Shown: positions 22,416-30,148 of the stretch, in pieces
Layout of the letters: each line of letters begins with the position of its first letter
Position numbering within the stretch: position 1 is the first letter of the stretch
IMG/VR virus record: IMGVR_UViG_3300027714_001382
Span: 1-41,504 of that record
DNA from: a virus
Strand: one strand, 5' to 3'
Length of the DNA: 41,504 nt
Notes under the pieces: model-generated
Told to the model about the DNA's origin: nothing
The model's database searches: none
The model's input: only the letters and a program-made list of their open reading frames with translations
Program-made: the position numbers and the translations under genes

Positions 22416-23330
22416 ATGCAATACAGAGCAGTGAATGAACTTCTTCAGAAGGGCAAAAGGGCGGCAGGATCATCTGTTGGGACTTATGTTCATAAGCACG
22501 ATAAGCAGAACCAATGGGGTAAGTTAAACTACACCATAGATGCAGAGAAACGTAAAAATGATCTAGTTACACGATGGAAGGATGCCGACTCTCATACTGT
22601 TAATGATGTGTTCAACTACTGCCCTATGGTGCTTAACTATCTTTCATTGAAGGGATTCAATAAGGTGTTGTTTGTTGGTCACTTCAATGCGGCACAAACA
22701 TCATGGACGTATCCGCGTAAGACTGATCGTAACCTACATCCAACTCCAACGTTCAAGTCTGCCGATACTACTATGGTAGATCCTAACATCTGGATTCAGT
22801 TTCTTCCTATTGTTAAGATGGCAATGGGTTATAGGAACTTCCAAATGCATACTGCCAAACCACCAGAGTCTAGGTTCACTCAGTTGATGCACTCGTTATA
22901 TAGACGATACGAGATTGATCTTGTTCCTGCATCCGAGCAATACAAGCACGGTGGTAACGTTACTATAACACCCCCACAGAATACAATGTATGATGCGGTT
23001 GTGTTCGCAGGTGTACCTAAGATTGGAGAAGACGAGGGATTCACCGAACATCACATTCGATCTACGTTCTCGCCAATATGTTGTGAAGGATTCGAGATCA
23101 TTGATATTAACTATCAGGACAAAGACACCGATAAGTATATCGGTGGTGTCCGTGAGAATAATTCTGATTGGTTGAACGAGGTGTTTGTTAGTCGGACTAT
23201 CTGGGACGAAAGATTCAGAGAAGAGTCTGAAGCAGACAAGAACATAGAATACTCTGTACTAGATACTATGATTGACTGCTACAAGACTCCCGGAGGTATT
23301 ACTTATCCGCGAGGATATGACTTCGAGTAA
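22416..23330 (+). CDS. Protein of unknown function, probably late
   Basis: A 304-residue protein, 3 bases after the previous gene. It contains 'VFNYCPMVLNYLSLKGFNKVLFVGHFN', 'DPNIWIQFLPIVKMAMGYRNFQMHTAK', 'YDAVVFAGVPKIGEDEGFTEHHIR' and a C-terminal 'YKTPGGITYPRGYDFE'. The alternation of hydrophobic strands ending in small residues ('KVLFVGH', 'DAVVFAGVP') looks like a Rossmann-type alpha/beta fold, perhaps methyltransferase-like, but no glycine-rich cofactor motif is clear. Its stop codon is directly adjacent to the stop of the convergent kinase gene, leaving no space for a terminator. Confidence 0.7.
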   Translation: MQYRAVNELLQKGKRAAGSSVGTYVHKHDKQNQWGKLNYTIDAEKRKNDLVTRWKDADSHTVNDVFNYCPMVLNYLSLKGFNKVLFVGHFNAAQTSWTYPRKTDRNLHPTPTFKSADTTMVDPNIWIQFLPIVKMAMGYRNFQMHTAKPPESRFTQLMHSLYRRYEIDLVPASEQYKHGGNVTITPPQNTMYDAVVFAGVPKIGEDEGFTEHHIRSTFSPICCEGFEIIDINYQDKDTDKYIGGVRENNSDWLNEVFVSRTIWDERFREESEADKNIEYSVLDTMIDCYKTPGGITYPRGYDFE

Positions 23331-24023
23331 TTATCGAGTCTTCTTCTTAGTCTCACTGGCGATCCACTTACGCGCTTTGGAGTTGTCTGGTGTTTTCTTT
23401 GCCCAGACACCAACGCCTTTGTATGCCGCCATTGTTTCTTTCTGGTAGTCTTTGCCGTCTGAGTTATCTACGATAAAGGTTTTGTTTCGTCCGAATGCTG
23501 TTTGAAACTTACCAATGTTGTCTTGTACTGCTTGCCACATTGGTTCTAACATCTTCTTACCGATAGTACGTTTCCGTGCTTGGTCACGACCTACGGCAGT
23601 ATCTAGGTTAGTGTTGACTACGATGATAGCACAATCATAACCCATCTTCTCTAGTTCTTTACGTTGCTTGTTTAACTTCTCGAAGTCTTTACCAGTACCA
23701 TCAATACAAATACCCAATCGACCTTTAAGATACATCTCTTTCTTCTTGGCAGTAATCGCTGTTGCCTTACCACGAAGTTCCTGTCCCTTGACCGAGAAGA
23801 TCTCTTCGGGTGACATCTCCATTCCTGCTTTCTTCATAGAGTTCTCGAACGCGTCATCGGAGTTGATGATACGGAATCCGAAAGATCCAAGACCAGTCTT
23901 ACCTGCTATGAATGACTTACCCGAACCGGGACCACCTGCTAGGAATACTGCTTTAAAGATGGCAGGATCATTGACCCCTTCTTGTAATTCTAGTTCTTCG
24001 GTGAATGTCTTAAACTTCTGCAT
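23331..24023 (-). CDS. Zeta-toxin-like P-loop kinase, possible packaged protein
   Basis: A 230-residue protein with Walker A 'GGPGSGKS' (30-37), 'RIINSDDAFE' and a later arginine-containing 'AVGRDQARKRT' lid, as in zeta-toxin/AAA_33 kinases that phosphorylate UDP-sugars or other small substrates. Marine T4-type phages often carry this family. The first 15 residues 'MQKFKTFTEELELQE' look like the T4 capsid-targeting leader (MKTYQEF... type), ending in Leu-Gln-Glu, a fit to the (I/L)-x-E site of the gp21 prohead protease. A late octamer at 24059-24066 lies about 36 bases upstream. Packaging in the head and injection is therefore a testable idea. The kinase fold is well supported; the substrate is unknown. 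Confidence 0.8.
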   Translation of the reverse strand: MQKFKTFTEELELQEGVNDPAIFKAVFLAGGPGSGKSFIAGKTGLGSFGFRIINSDDAFENSMKKAGMEMSPEEIFSVKGQELRGKATAITAKKKEMYLKGRLGICIDGTGKDFEKLNKQRKELEKMGYDCAIIVVNTNLDTAVGRDQARKRTIGKKMLEPMWQAVQDNIGKFQTAFGRNKTFIVDNSDGKDYQKETMAAYKGVGVWAKKTPDNSKARKWIASETKKKTR

Positions 24024-24058
24024 GGGTTACCTGTATGTAATGGTTTGTAATATACGTT

Positions 24059-24066
24059 TATTTATA
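24059..24066 (-). promoter_or_regulatory. T4-type late promoter for the kinase gene
   Basis: Exact TATAAATA on the minus strand, overlapping the TAA of the small gene at 24062-24211 and about 36 bases before the kinase ATG. Confidence 0.65.
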
Positions 24067-24211
24067 CAAATGCGGCAATCAAGAACGCAAGTCCACACCA
24101 AATAAGTACATTAGGATATATCCTCCAAACCGAAATGAAGTCACTCACTGTGTCTCCTAAGAATTCGGTTAACCTTCTCATTACTACTACTAGGTCTTCT
24201 TTACTTGGCAT
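24062..24211 (-). CDS. Small membrane protein of unknown function
   Basis: A 49-residue frame, ATG 24209-24211 with GGAG 7 bases upstream. It reads 'MPSKEDLVVVMRRLTEFLGD', then 'TVSDFISVWRIYPNVLIWCG' and a hydrophobic end 'LAFLIAAFV', giving one C-terminal membrane helix (about residues 33-49). The stop lies inside a late octamer. One base separates it from the upstream gene. Function unknown. Confidence 0.6.
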   Translation of the reverse strand: MPSKEDLVVVMRRLTEFLGDTVSDFISVWRIYPNVLIWCGLAFLIAAFV

Positions 24212-24212
24212 A

Positions 24213-24842
24213 CTATCTCTCCTTTACTATTACTGTTACGTTCTTACCTACAGGCACTTGAAGTCTATCGTGTTTGTGATACAAGTAAAACTTAACGTGC
24301 TTGAACTCTTTAAAGAGTCCAGTCCATACTGGTCTCCAGTTGTTGGCAATCCTATAGGTGTTTTGTTCACTACGATCTGATTCTAACAATAGGTCTGTAT
24401 AAGATCTGAGGTTAGTATCGAACATAGCATCAAAACCATAGATGTGTACTTCTGTTGCGCCCTTAACACGACAGGCATAGTCGATTGCCATATGTCCACA
24501 GGAATAGTTAGTGGATGCCTGTCCTGCGTCTTGTCCATCCAATTGTGCGTACTTAGGTATGTGTGTATGCATTGCCTTGATCTTCTGAGCATACTTGAGA
24601 TAGAACGCAGGGTTCATCTCCATCCAATGTCTGGGACGCATACCAAGAACCCAATCATACATATCGAGTTTGATGTGACCCTGTGCTAGTGCCAACATCA
24701 TCTTGTAGTCTACCATACAGGTAGCGTGGACTTCCCTAGTGGGTATCTCGAAGGGAGGCATATTACATATCAGTAACTTACCCTTTGTCCCACGTTCAAA
24801 CATATGGGCATTATCCCCATTACCAAGTACATTCCATCTCAT
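24213..24842 (-). CDS. Putative glycosyltransferase- or DUF115-like protein
   Basis: A 209-residue protein. It begins with a short strand and loop 'MRWNVLGNGDNAHMFERG', suggestive of a nucleotide-binding start, and has 'YSCGHMAIDYACRVKGATEVHIYGFDAMFDTNLRS'. The motif 'G..A...A...GA.E...YGFD' resembles the core of DUF115/MptE-like and GT29-like proteins, which bind nucleotide substrates. A conserved 'NNWRPVWTGLFKEF' follows. I recall homologues in marine phages without an assigned role. It lies apart from the main glycosyltransferase cluster. The call is tentative. Confidence 0.5.
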   Translation of the reverse strand: MRWNVLGNGDNAHMFERGTKGKLLICNMPPFEIPTREVHATCMVDYKMMLALAQGHIKLDMYDWVLGMRPRHWMEMNPAFYLKYAQKIKAMHTHIPKYAQLDGQDAGQASTNYSCGHMAIDYACRVKGATEVHIYGFDAMFDTNLRSYTDLLLESDRSEQNTYRIANNWRPVWTGLFKEFKHVKFYLYHKHDRLQVPVGKNVTVIVKER

Positions 24843-24850
24843 AATCTATC

Positions 24851-25327
24851 CTAAAAGTCTAATCCAAATGATTCTTTCAATTCTATGTACTTTCCATCTT
24901 CGCTAGGGTGACCGTAATGTTCTGCCAACTTTGCGCGATTGATAACGTGTTCTGCTTCGATATCATCCTTAGACTGACCAAAGTACGCAACCGCATAGTG
25001 GTCGCGGATCATAATATCATTGACGGTCATCTCCGAGTCAGTCTCGTGATCGTAGACAACAAACTCTCCGAGGATACGTCCGTACTTTCCCTTTCCGTCT
25101 TTTCGAGTACGGATCTTGCATCGCTCCCCAAGTTTTCCTTCAAGGAACTTCCCTGCGATTTTACCGAAGACTTTCTCTGTAAGATCTCTTGTCCGTGATT
25201 CAGGAGTGTCGATACCGTATAGACGAATGCGCTGATTAGCATACACGATACCGAAACCAAGATCAAGGTCAACGTCCACAGTATCACCGTCAACCACCCT
25301 AACAATCTTTGCGCTATATTCATACAT
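24851..25327 (-). CDS. Thermonuclease-like (SNase) endonuclease
   Basis: A 158-residue protein of the staphylococcal nuclease family. Key residues are in place and even nearly share the numbering: Asp15 in 'VVDGDTVDVDLDLGF', Arg35, Asp40 and Glu43 in 'QRIRLYGIDTPESR', and Arg84 in 'YGRILGEFVVY'. It should be a Ca2+-dependent nuclease of DNA and RNA. There is no signal peptide, so it acts in the cytoplasm, perhaps in host DNA breakdown or repair. The gene lies downstream of an exported-protein gene and the spanins, with a 47-base gap and AGAAG before the ATG. Confidence 0.9.
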   Translation of the reverse strand: MYEYSAKIVRVVDGDTVDVDLDLGFGIVYANQRIRLYGIDTPESRTRDLTEKVFGKIAGKFLEGKLGERCKIRTRKDGKGKYGRILGEFVVYDHETDSEMTVNDIMIRDHYAVAYFGQSKDDIEAEHVINRAKLAEHYGHPSEDGKYIELKESFGLDF

Positions 25328-25374
25328 ATTCTTCTAACCTATTAGTTATTCTCTGTATGTATGTATACGATTTG

Positions 25375-25716
25375 TTAGTCAAAGGTGTAACGGAGTTCGG
25401 TTTCGACTCCATGAACCCACTGTTCACCATCTCGCTTAGTACTCTCTACCTTACCTTTCAGAGTAAAGTTACTTCCACCGATCTTCCGAAACCTATAACC
25501 TGCTTCGCTAGATACACCATTTGTCATCTTACCTGCTTCGATATACGCATTATCCCACGCGTTACCCAATCGTATGTGGTTGACTGCCTCGTTTGTAAAA
25601 TAAGATACTGCGTAAGAATCACTGGTAACTTTTGCTTTGCTCTTTGCTTCAATATATGGTGTCGAATCGACTGCTCCGCAAAACAATAACGATGAGATTA
25701 GTACTACTGTCTTCAT
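25375..25716 (-). CDS. Exported small beta-rich protein
   Basis: A 113-residue protein with a signal peptide ('MKTVVLISSLLFCGAVDS', cleavage likely near residue 18-19). The mature part alternates short beta strands ('YIEAKSKAKVT', 'NHIRLGNAWDNAYIEAG', 'SSEAGYRFRKIGGSNFTLKG', 'VHGVETELRYTF') and ends in an aromatic Phe-Asp, suggesting a small outer-membrane-type barrel or periplasmic protein. The start overlaps the o-spanin-like stop by 4 bases (ATGA). Its position beside spanins suggests a lysis or envelope (superinfection) role. No family is recognised. Confidence 0.65.
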   Translation of the reverse strand: MKTVVLISSLLFCGAVDSTPYIEAKSKAKVTSDSYAVSYFTNEAVNHIRLGNAWDNAYIEAGKMTNGVSSEAGYRFRKIGGSNFTLKGKVESTKRDGEQWVHGVETELRYTFD

Positions 25717-26141
25717 GGTACACTTTCCTGTTTGGTTGTTGGTTCGGTTTCGACTTCTTCTTCGAAGTCATTGATGGTACGGTAATACACGATAACTTCT
25801 TTCATCTGATTAACATAACGTTTTATCTCTTGCATATTATAACTCATTAACTCGTAATCGTCAACTGTTATCGCAATAAATACCAAAGTTCCGGCACGTT
25901 TCTTTATATCGAGCATAAACTCTTCGACGTTCTTTTCGGACACAACAAAGAACTCAGGGTCTTTTAGATCAATAGCACGAGGCATCACTGGGTGTGTGAT
26001 AGGTATCTTAACTTCTATGGTACGAATCTCAACTACAGGAGGTACCATATCATCTGTGAACAAACCACCTATGGTGGAACATCCACTACTCGTCAAGATT
26101 ATCAATGAAAGTAGAATCGTTCTCAATTGAATCGAATACAT
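25713..26141 (-). CDS. Outer-membrane lipoprotein, o-spanin candidate
   Basis: A 142-residue protein with a lipoprotein signal: 'MYSIQLRTILLSLIILTSSG' followed by Cys21. The mature chain has a proline-containing N-terminal part ('VPPVVEIRTIEVKIPITHPV') and 'GTLVFIAITVDDYELMSYNMQEIKRYVNQMK', a conserved block I recall in lipoproteins of other marine phages. The gene starts 56 bases inside the 3' end of the i-spanin-like gene, the overlapping arrangement typical of Rz/Rz1 pairs. It is longer than usual Rz1 proteins, so part of the chain may have another role. Confidence 0.65.
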   Translation of the reverse strand: MYSIQLRTILLSLIILTSSGCSTIGGLFTDDMVPPVVEIRTIEVKIPITHPVMPRAIDLKDPEFFVVSEKNVEEFMLDIKKRAGTLVFIAITVDDYELMSYNMQEIKRYVNQMKEVIVYYRTINDFEEEVETEPTTKQESVP

Positions 26142-26481
26142 TTTTAGTCCCCCTATTGATTCTAGTTGTTATTAGTCCCGGTTTAGCGGCAGCCAACTTA
26201 GTTAGATTATGACGTTTGAATATGTCGAGGTATCTTGCTTGTTCTGCTTCGATCTCCGCATTCTTTGCGCTCATTACATTGAGTGCTTCGGTTGTCTTAA
26301 TGAAGTTTGCTTGTAGTGCTTCGAGAGTTCTGATCTGTTCTTGTTGACGGATCTCTTGTGCGGCAATCACTGCCGCTTGTTGTGCCACTTGTGCTAATAG
26401 TGGTTTGTGTACTTGCGTATAGAACAGATAACCTGTTATGCTCATCGCAAGGATTACTCCGGCAAATAGTTTACTCAACAT
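26086..26481 (-). CDS. i-spanin-like protein (Rz type)
   Basis: A 131-residue protein with one N-terminal membrane helix (about residues 4-21, 'KLFAGVILAMSITGYLFY') and a long periplasmic coiled coil ('QVAQQAAVIAAQEIRQQEQI' onward to about residue 90), the topology of type II i-spanins. The C-terminus ('ITTRINRGTKNVFDSIENDS') is polar. Together with the overlapping lipoprotein gene it can span the periplasm and fuse inner and outer membrane at lysis. This also implies a Gram-negative host. It overlaps the upstream glycosyltransferase stop by 11 bases. Confidence 0.75.
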   Translation of the reverse strand: MLSKLFAGVILAMSITGYLFYTQVHKPLLAQVAQQAAVIAAQEIRQQEQIRTLEALQANFIKTTEALNVMSAKNAEIEAEQARYLDIFKRHNLTKLAAAKPGLITTRINRGTKNVFDSIENDSTFIDNLDE

Positions 26482-27178
26482 CGTGCCAATTCTCCTTTAC
26501 ATAGTGTAAATAACTCAGTTCGTGCGGTTTAGGTTTGCCTCCACAATCAACTATCTTAGTACCCACTGGCAGTCGTTTGGGAAAATCCCATTGACCAAAT
26601 ATCTTCTTACCTAAGTGGAATTTTAAATTCATCTTCAACTTGGGGAATGACTCATCGATATAGAATACATCACTGTCGCTCAACTGGTGACCTGTCCATA
26701 CTTGGTCTCCCCCATCGTAACCGTACAAAGACTCCTTGTTCTTTTCAAACTTCTCCCATACATCTACCATCTGACCGTGCTTCATAACCATCATAGAGGA
26801 ACTGTACTTATTGTTCTTCCACATAATCGCATCCGATACGACTGATATCTTTCTACCAAACGATAGGTTAATAATACAGTTTATGATCTCATCATCAAAG
26901 TTCTTGATTAGAACTGTGTCTATGTCTAAGTACACACTGTAACCTTTGGGCATATCCTCGCTATAAAGATACATCTTATTCCACCAACCTTTACCAATAC
27001 CGAAGGGTGGAGCAATGGGGGTGGCAATGTCAGAGATCTCGTTTGGTCGGTCTGTTATACAGTATGATGTTACATTGAAGTTAGATAGTTTCTCGAACTG
27101 AGTTATTATCTTACGCGCATACTCCATAGGATACGCGTCTGTACATACTGTTATAAAGTTAATCTTTCGCTTGCTCAT
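26471..27178 (-). CDS. GT-A-type glycosyltransferase
   Basis: A 235-residue protein with a nucleotide-sugar-type start 'INFITVCTDAYPMEYARKII', the metal-binding D-x-D in 'YSVYLDIDTVLIKN', an acceptor-site stretch 'SSSMMVMKHG' and 'YGYDGGDQVWTGHQL', a GT8-like order. The sugar and acceptor are unknown. It is the last gene of the glycosyltransferase cluster, ATGA-coupled to the GT25-like gene upstream. It probably contributes to a glycan or to a modified base. Confidence 0.75.
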   Translation of the reverse strand: MSKRKINFITVCTDAYPMEYARKIITQFEKLSNFNVTSYCITDRPNEISDIATPIAPPFGIGKGWWNKMYLYSEDMPKGYSVYLDIDTVLIKNFDDEIINCIINLSFGRKISVVSDAIMWKNNKYSSSMMVMKHGQMVDVWEKFEKNKESLYGYDGGDQVWTGHQLSDSDVFYIDESFPKLKMNLKFHLGKKIFGQWDFPKRLPVGTKIVDCGGKPKPHELSYLHYVKENWHDVE

Positions 27179-27828
27179 GCCACCACCACCTTAACATCTC
27201 TCCCTGCCACATAGGTATGTTTTGCTTCCAACCCTTTCTTGTTTTGAATAGTAGAGAAAGTATCTTCAACCTCAACCACCCAAGGATAATACTCTTCAAG
27301 GTACGGGAAGTTAAACGTGTTAAGAAAGATGTCGGTTGGTCTAGAGATGATACTCATTAGAAAGTCTTCTGCGGCAGATGCTTTGATAATATATGCGTGT
27401 GCCCCCTTAAAGTACTTTGCTTGGGATAGTGGTTGTGCCCCGAATCCAGTAGGAGTTTCGAAGTTACCGTAAGACGGTTTACCAAGAGTAATACACTTAT
27501 TGAATGCGAAGTTCTTAGGTATACCATCCTTGAATATCGCATCATGCTCAAGAATCATAATATCTTCTCGCGTCTCATTACACATCTTCCATAACTCACG
27601 GTGGGATAGGAAACACGCCAATGCGTTCTCTACCCTCGACCATCCACCAGAGAATGCTTCTATGTCTAGGTTCGCTAATGCTACCCTATGTTGAAACCCC
27701 TCTGTGCGAGGGGTAATAGCAGGAAACTTCTCTACTTCAATGCCGTACCTTTTGGCACTAGCAATACAAGTATCTGCCGCTTCTTGCGATAAATCATTGT
27801 CCAGTATTGTTATGACGTATGCTTTCAC
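27175..27828 (-). CDS. GT25-family glycosyltransferase
   Basis: A 217-residue protein starting at GTG 27826-27828 (overlaps the GroES stop). 'AYVITILDN', 'RVENALACFLSHRELWKMC' and 'EDIMILEHDAIFKD' are the LPS biosynthesis GT25 (LgtB-like) signature, with the acidic E-H-D motif in place of DxD. Family members add galactose or other sugars to lipopolysaccharide. A second, divergent GT25-like gene lies at 28102. The acceptor is unknown. Confidence 0.85.
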   Translation of the reverse strand: MKAYVITILDNDLSQEAADTCIASAKRYGIEVEKFPAITPRTEGFQHRVALANLDIEAFSGGWSRVENALACFLSHRELWKMCNETREDIMILEHDAIFKDGIPKNFAFNKCITLGKPSYGNFETPTGFGAQPLSQAKYFKGAHAYIIKASAAEDFLMSIISRPTDIFLNTFNFPYLEEYYPWVVEVEDTFSTIQNKKGLEAKHTYVAGRDVKVVVA

Positions 27829-28094
27829 GCATCCACAACCATCTTAATAAACTCTTGTGCTACGATGCCACACTTGACACCTTCTAATTCTACTGGCAAA
27901 CACTCAGACCATTTGAGATAGCATACATCACCAGACTTAATATCTGTGACATCTGGGCCAACTGCTAATACCAATGCCGCTTTGTTACCTGTACTGAGAT
28001 CACCACTGAGGATAATGCCACCTGCGGTTTGTGTCTCACCTGCTTCTTTACGTTCTGTGACTAATACATTATCACCTAATACTCGTTCGCTCAT
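27825..28094 (-). CDS. GroES-like co-chaperonin
   Basis: An 89-residue protein with start at 28094 ('MSERVLGDNVLVTERKEAGE'); a longer frame to 28199 would overlap the upstream gene. It keeps the GroES mobile loop ('ETQTAGGIILSGD') and the later 'VLAVGPDVTDIKSGDVCYLKW'. T4 gp31 and cyanophage GroES homologues replace host GroES to fold the capsid protein. No GroEL is visible, so it would pair with host GroEL. It is oddly placed between two GT25 genes, ATGA/GTG-coupled, and thus expressed with them. Confidence 0.8.
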   Translation of the reverse strand: MSERVLGDNVLVTERKEAGETQTAGGIILSGDLSTGNKAALVLAVGPDVTDIKSGDVCYLKWSECLPVELEGVKCGIVAQEFIKMVVDA

Positions 28095-28101
28095 TTCATC
28101 T

Positions 28102-28791
28102 CTACCTTGTTGTTGTGGATTCTGCTCCACTGATTGTTGTATAATATGGATATGCTTGTCGTAAGAAAGGAAATAATTCCTTACACATAAATGCGTCATT
28201 TGGCCACATACCGTATATTTCTGCTTCCTGTAGTAACTTCTTTGCTCCTACAGGTGTTATATAGTAGGCACTGTTACCTGCTAATCCTTGGGGCACTGGA
28301 TTCTCTCCAGACTCATTGACTGTGGATACAGGATTGATTCCTTCTCCGTACTCAACTTGTTTGGCATGATATGTACCTGCGCGTCTGGTGGCACCACGAG
28401 GATCGTTAAGACCAATCACTAGTGCCTGATCAGGTTCAATGTCTATCTTTCGTTTGACCACTGCGTCTGCTTCGAATATGATAATAGGTTCATCTAGATC
28501 AACACACTTCTGCCATGCTCTCATATGACTGATCGAACAGGCAATCTTCTTGCTGTATTCTTGTGCCTGATAGACAAACTTGAATACTCCTGTTTCCATA
28601 CAAAGACCATCTTGTTCTGCTAACATTGGCCAAGTCCACTTGAACTTAGGGAATGCCTTACGGTCATCTTTGATAGTTTTGGGTGTTGTGGCAGGTAACC
28701 AATGTAACTCCAAAGGCGATTCGGTCTTCTCAATAGTTCTTGTTAGTGGTTCGTATGATTGACCCACTAACGCAATTACAAATGCTTTCAT
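28102..28791 (-). CDS. GT25-like glycosyltransferase (second copy, divergent)
   Basis: A 229-residue protein with 'AFVIALVGQ', 'KKIACSISHMRAWQKCVDLDEPIIIFEADAVVKR', equivalent to the '..CFLSH...W..........ILEHDA' pattern of GT25, and 'AYYITPVGAKKLLQEAE' toward the C-terminus. It differs enough from the 27175 protein to suggest a different donor or acceptor. The start overlaps the methyltransferase stop (ATGA). The GroES start lies 7 bases after its stop. Confidence 0.75.
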   Translation of the reverse strand: MKAFVIALVGQSYEPLTRTIEKTESPLELHWLPATTPKTIKDDRKAFPKFKWTWPMLAEQDGLCMETGVFKFVYQAQEYSKKIACSISHMRAWQKCVDLDEPIIIFEADAVVKRKIDIEPDQALVIGLNDPRGATRRAGTYHAKQVEYGEGINPVSTVNESGENPVPQGLAGNSAYYITPVGAKKLLQEAEIYGMWPNDAFMCKELFPFLRQAYPYYTTISGAESTTTR

Positions 28792-29360
28792 ATCTTCTTA
28801 CATAGCAGTACGCGACTGCTTCCTAGTTTAGCGTCAACATAGAACTCATTGACTAGTTTAAACCCATGTGGTTCTATCATTTCAAGGAACTCACTCTTAC
28901 TTATCATTAACGGATCCATCACTGTACTGAAGTTGTTTTCTCCTGTCGGTATTTCTACTACCAATATACCATCAGGGGATACTTGATCAGTCCAAGTCTT
29001 AACACACTTCTTTGGGTCATTACAGTGATCAAACGAATTTGAATATACAATGTCCCACTTACCGATCCAGTGTTCGTTGGGTTTCTGCATATCCCACTGA
29101 ACCATATCTTTGAAATCTATCGCAGTCGGTGATATGTCCGTGCCCATGATCTTTGTATCTAGTCCATAGTATTTTCGAAAGTATTCAATCTCAGTACCAT
29201 TTCTTGCGCCATGACATAATATACTAGATGCGGATTTAAACCTATATTGAATCCTTTGGGCAGTCGATGCTTCCATCCAAACCCAGTCTATCTTTTTAAT
29301 GTTGGCAAGAATCTGGTGTTCTTCATAATCTGCGGAATCTTTATACTTCCACTGCTTCAT
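28788..29360 (-). CDS. SAM-dependent methyltransferase
   Basis: A 190-residue class I methyltransferase. Motif I is 'SILCHGARNGTEIEYF', an unusual form in which the usual D-x-G-x-G is replaced by C-H-G-A-R-N-G; motif II is 'KIMGTDISPTA', and the 'WDIVYSNSFDHCNDP' and 'DGILVVEIPTG' strands follow. I recall this 'CHGARNG.E' version in methyltransferases of glycan clusters. The substrate may be a sugar. ATGA-coupled to both neighbours. Confidence 0.8.
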   Translation of the reverse strand: MKQWKYKDSADYEEHQILANIKKIDWVWMEASTAQRIQYRFKSASSILCHGARNGTEIEYFRKYYGLDTKIMGTDISPTAIDFKDMVQWDMQKPNEHWIGKWDIVYSNSFDHCNDPKKCVKTWTDQVSPDGILVVEIPTGENNFSTVMDPLMISKSEFLEMIEPHGFKLVNEFYVDAKLGSSRVLLCKKI

Positions 29361-30148
29361 ATCTTCTTCATCAACTCTTCTACGTTCTCGCCTTGATCAG
29401 GTAGTAATGTCTTCAAGAAGAAGTGTACGAAGTGACACTCATCAACCTTTGTGTTTGCGCCATACAGTCCATTCCATACATGATCCATATGCTTCACAGG
29501 CACGTTATATTTCTTTAGGAAGAAGTTCAGTAACGTCTGGTCAGTAGACCACTTCCATGCCGCAAGACCATCAACAAAGTCCTTGAACTCCATACGAGTA
29601 AGAAACTCTTTGGCGGTCTGCCCTTTCAGATAGGGTTTGAATAACGAGCAGTTCAACAAGATCATACCCATATTGGCAAACTCATAACCCATAGTACTTG
29701 GGTTGAAATCAATACCAGTATCATGTAAAGGTTTGTATTGCATACGAGAGTAGTTAAGGATCTTCTCTTTATAATTATCAGTCAAGGGCATCTCACGCTC
29801 AAACACACAACCAAACGCATCTTCGGTACCGAAGTCATCAAAGATGTTCGGTGCGTCTGCTCTGATATAGATGTCACTATCAATGATAGCAATCTGATCG
29901 TAGTTGTCTAGTTCGTCAAACGCATTCTCTTTCTCATAGATAGGAAGGTAACCACCGTGCTTCATATACGAATCGGTGCTTCGATTACCAGAGAAAGGAT
30001 CGGGTTTGATCCTTAACTTGGGGGTGCGCAATACATAGTGTTCTATATCGTTCTTCTCACAATAGTCTGCCACACTCTGTATACAATGCGAGTAAAGTTT
30101 ACTCTTGTACTGTTCGCCTAAACATACCTGATAGATCAATCTTTTCAT
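29357..30148 (-). CDS. Glycosyltransferase-like protein (GT8-type)
   Basis: A 263-residue protein. 'RLIYQVCLGEQYKSKLYSHC' opens a GT-A fold, 'YDQIAIIDSDIYIRADAPNIF' carries the D-x-D, 'EFANMGMILLNCSLFKPYL' is the acceptor region, and 'WSTDQTLLNFFLKKYNVPVKHMDHVWNG' closes the fold as in GT8-like enzymes. Donor sugar unknown. It lies between a methyltransferase and a 76-residue protein in an uninterrupted minus-strand operon. Confidence 0.75.
   Translation of the reverse strand: MKRLIYQVCLGEQYKSKLYSHCIQSVADYCEKNDIEHYVLRTPKLRIKPDPFSGNRSTDSYMKHGGYLPIYEKENAFDELDNYDQIAIIDSDIYIRADAPNIFDDFGTEDAFGCVFEREMPLTDNYKEKILNYSRMQYKPLHDTGIDFNPSTMGYEFANMGMILLNCSLFKPYLKGQTAKEFLTRMEFKDFVDGLAAWKWSTDQTLLNFFLKKYNVPVKHMDHVWNGLYGANTKVDECHFVHFFLKTLLPDQGENVEELMKKI

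Noticed and set aside
25328-25382. TTGACT upstream of the SNase gene as a promoter -35
   Set aside because: No acceptable -10 hexamer lies at 16-18 bp; best candidates match at only about three positions.
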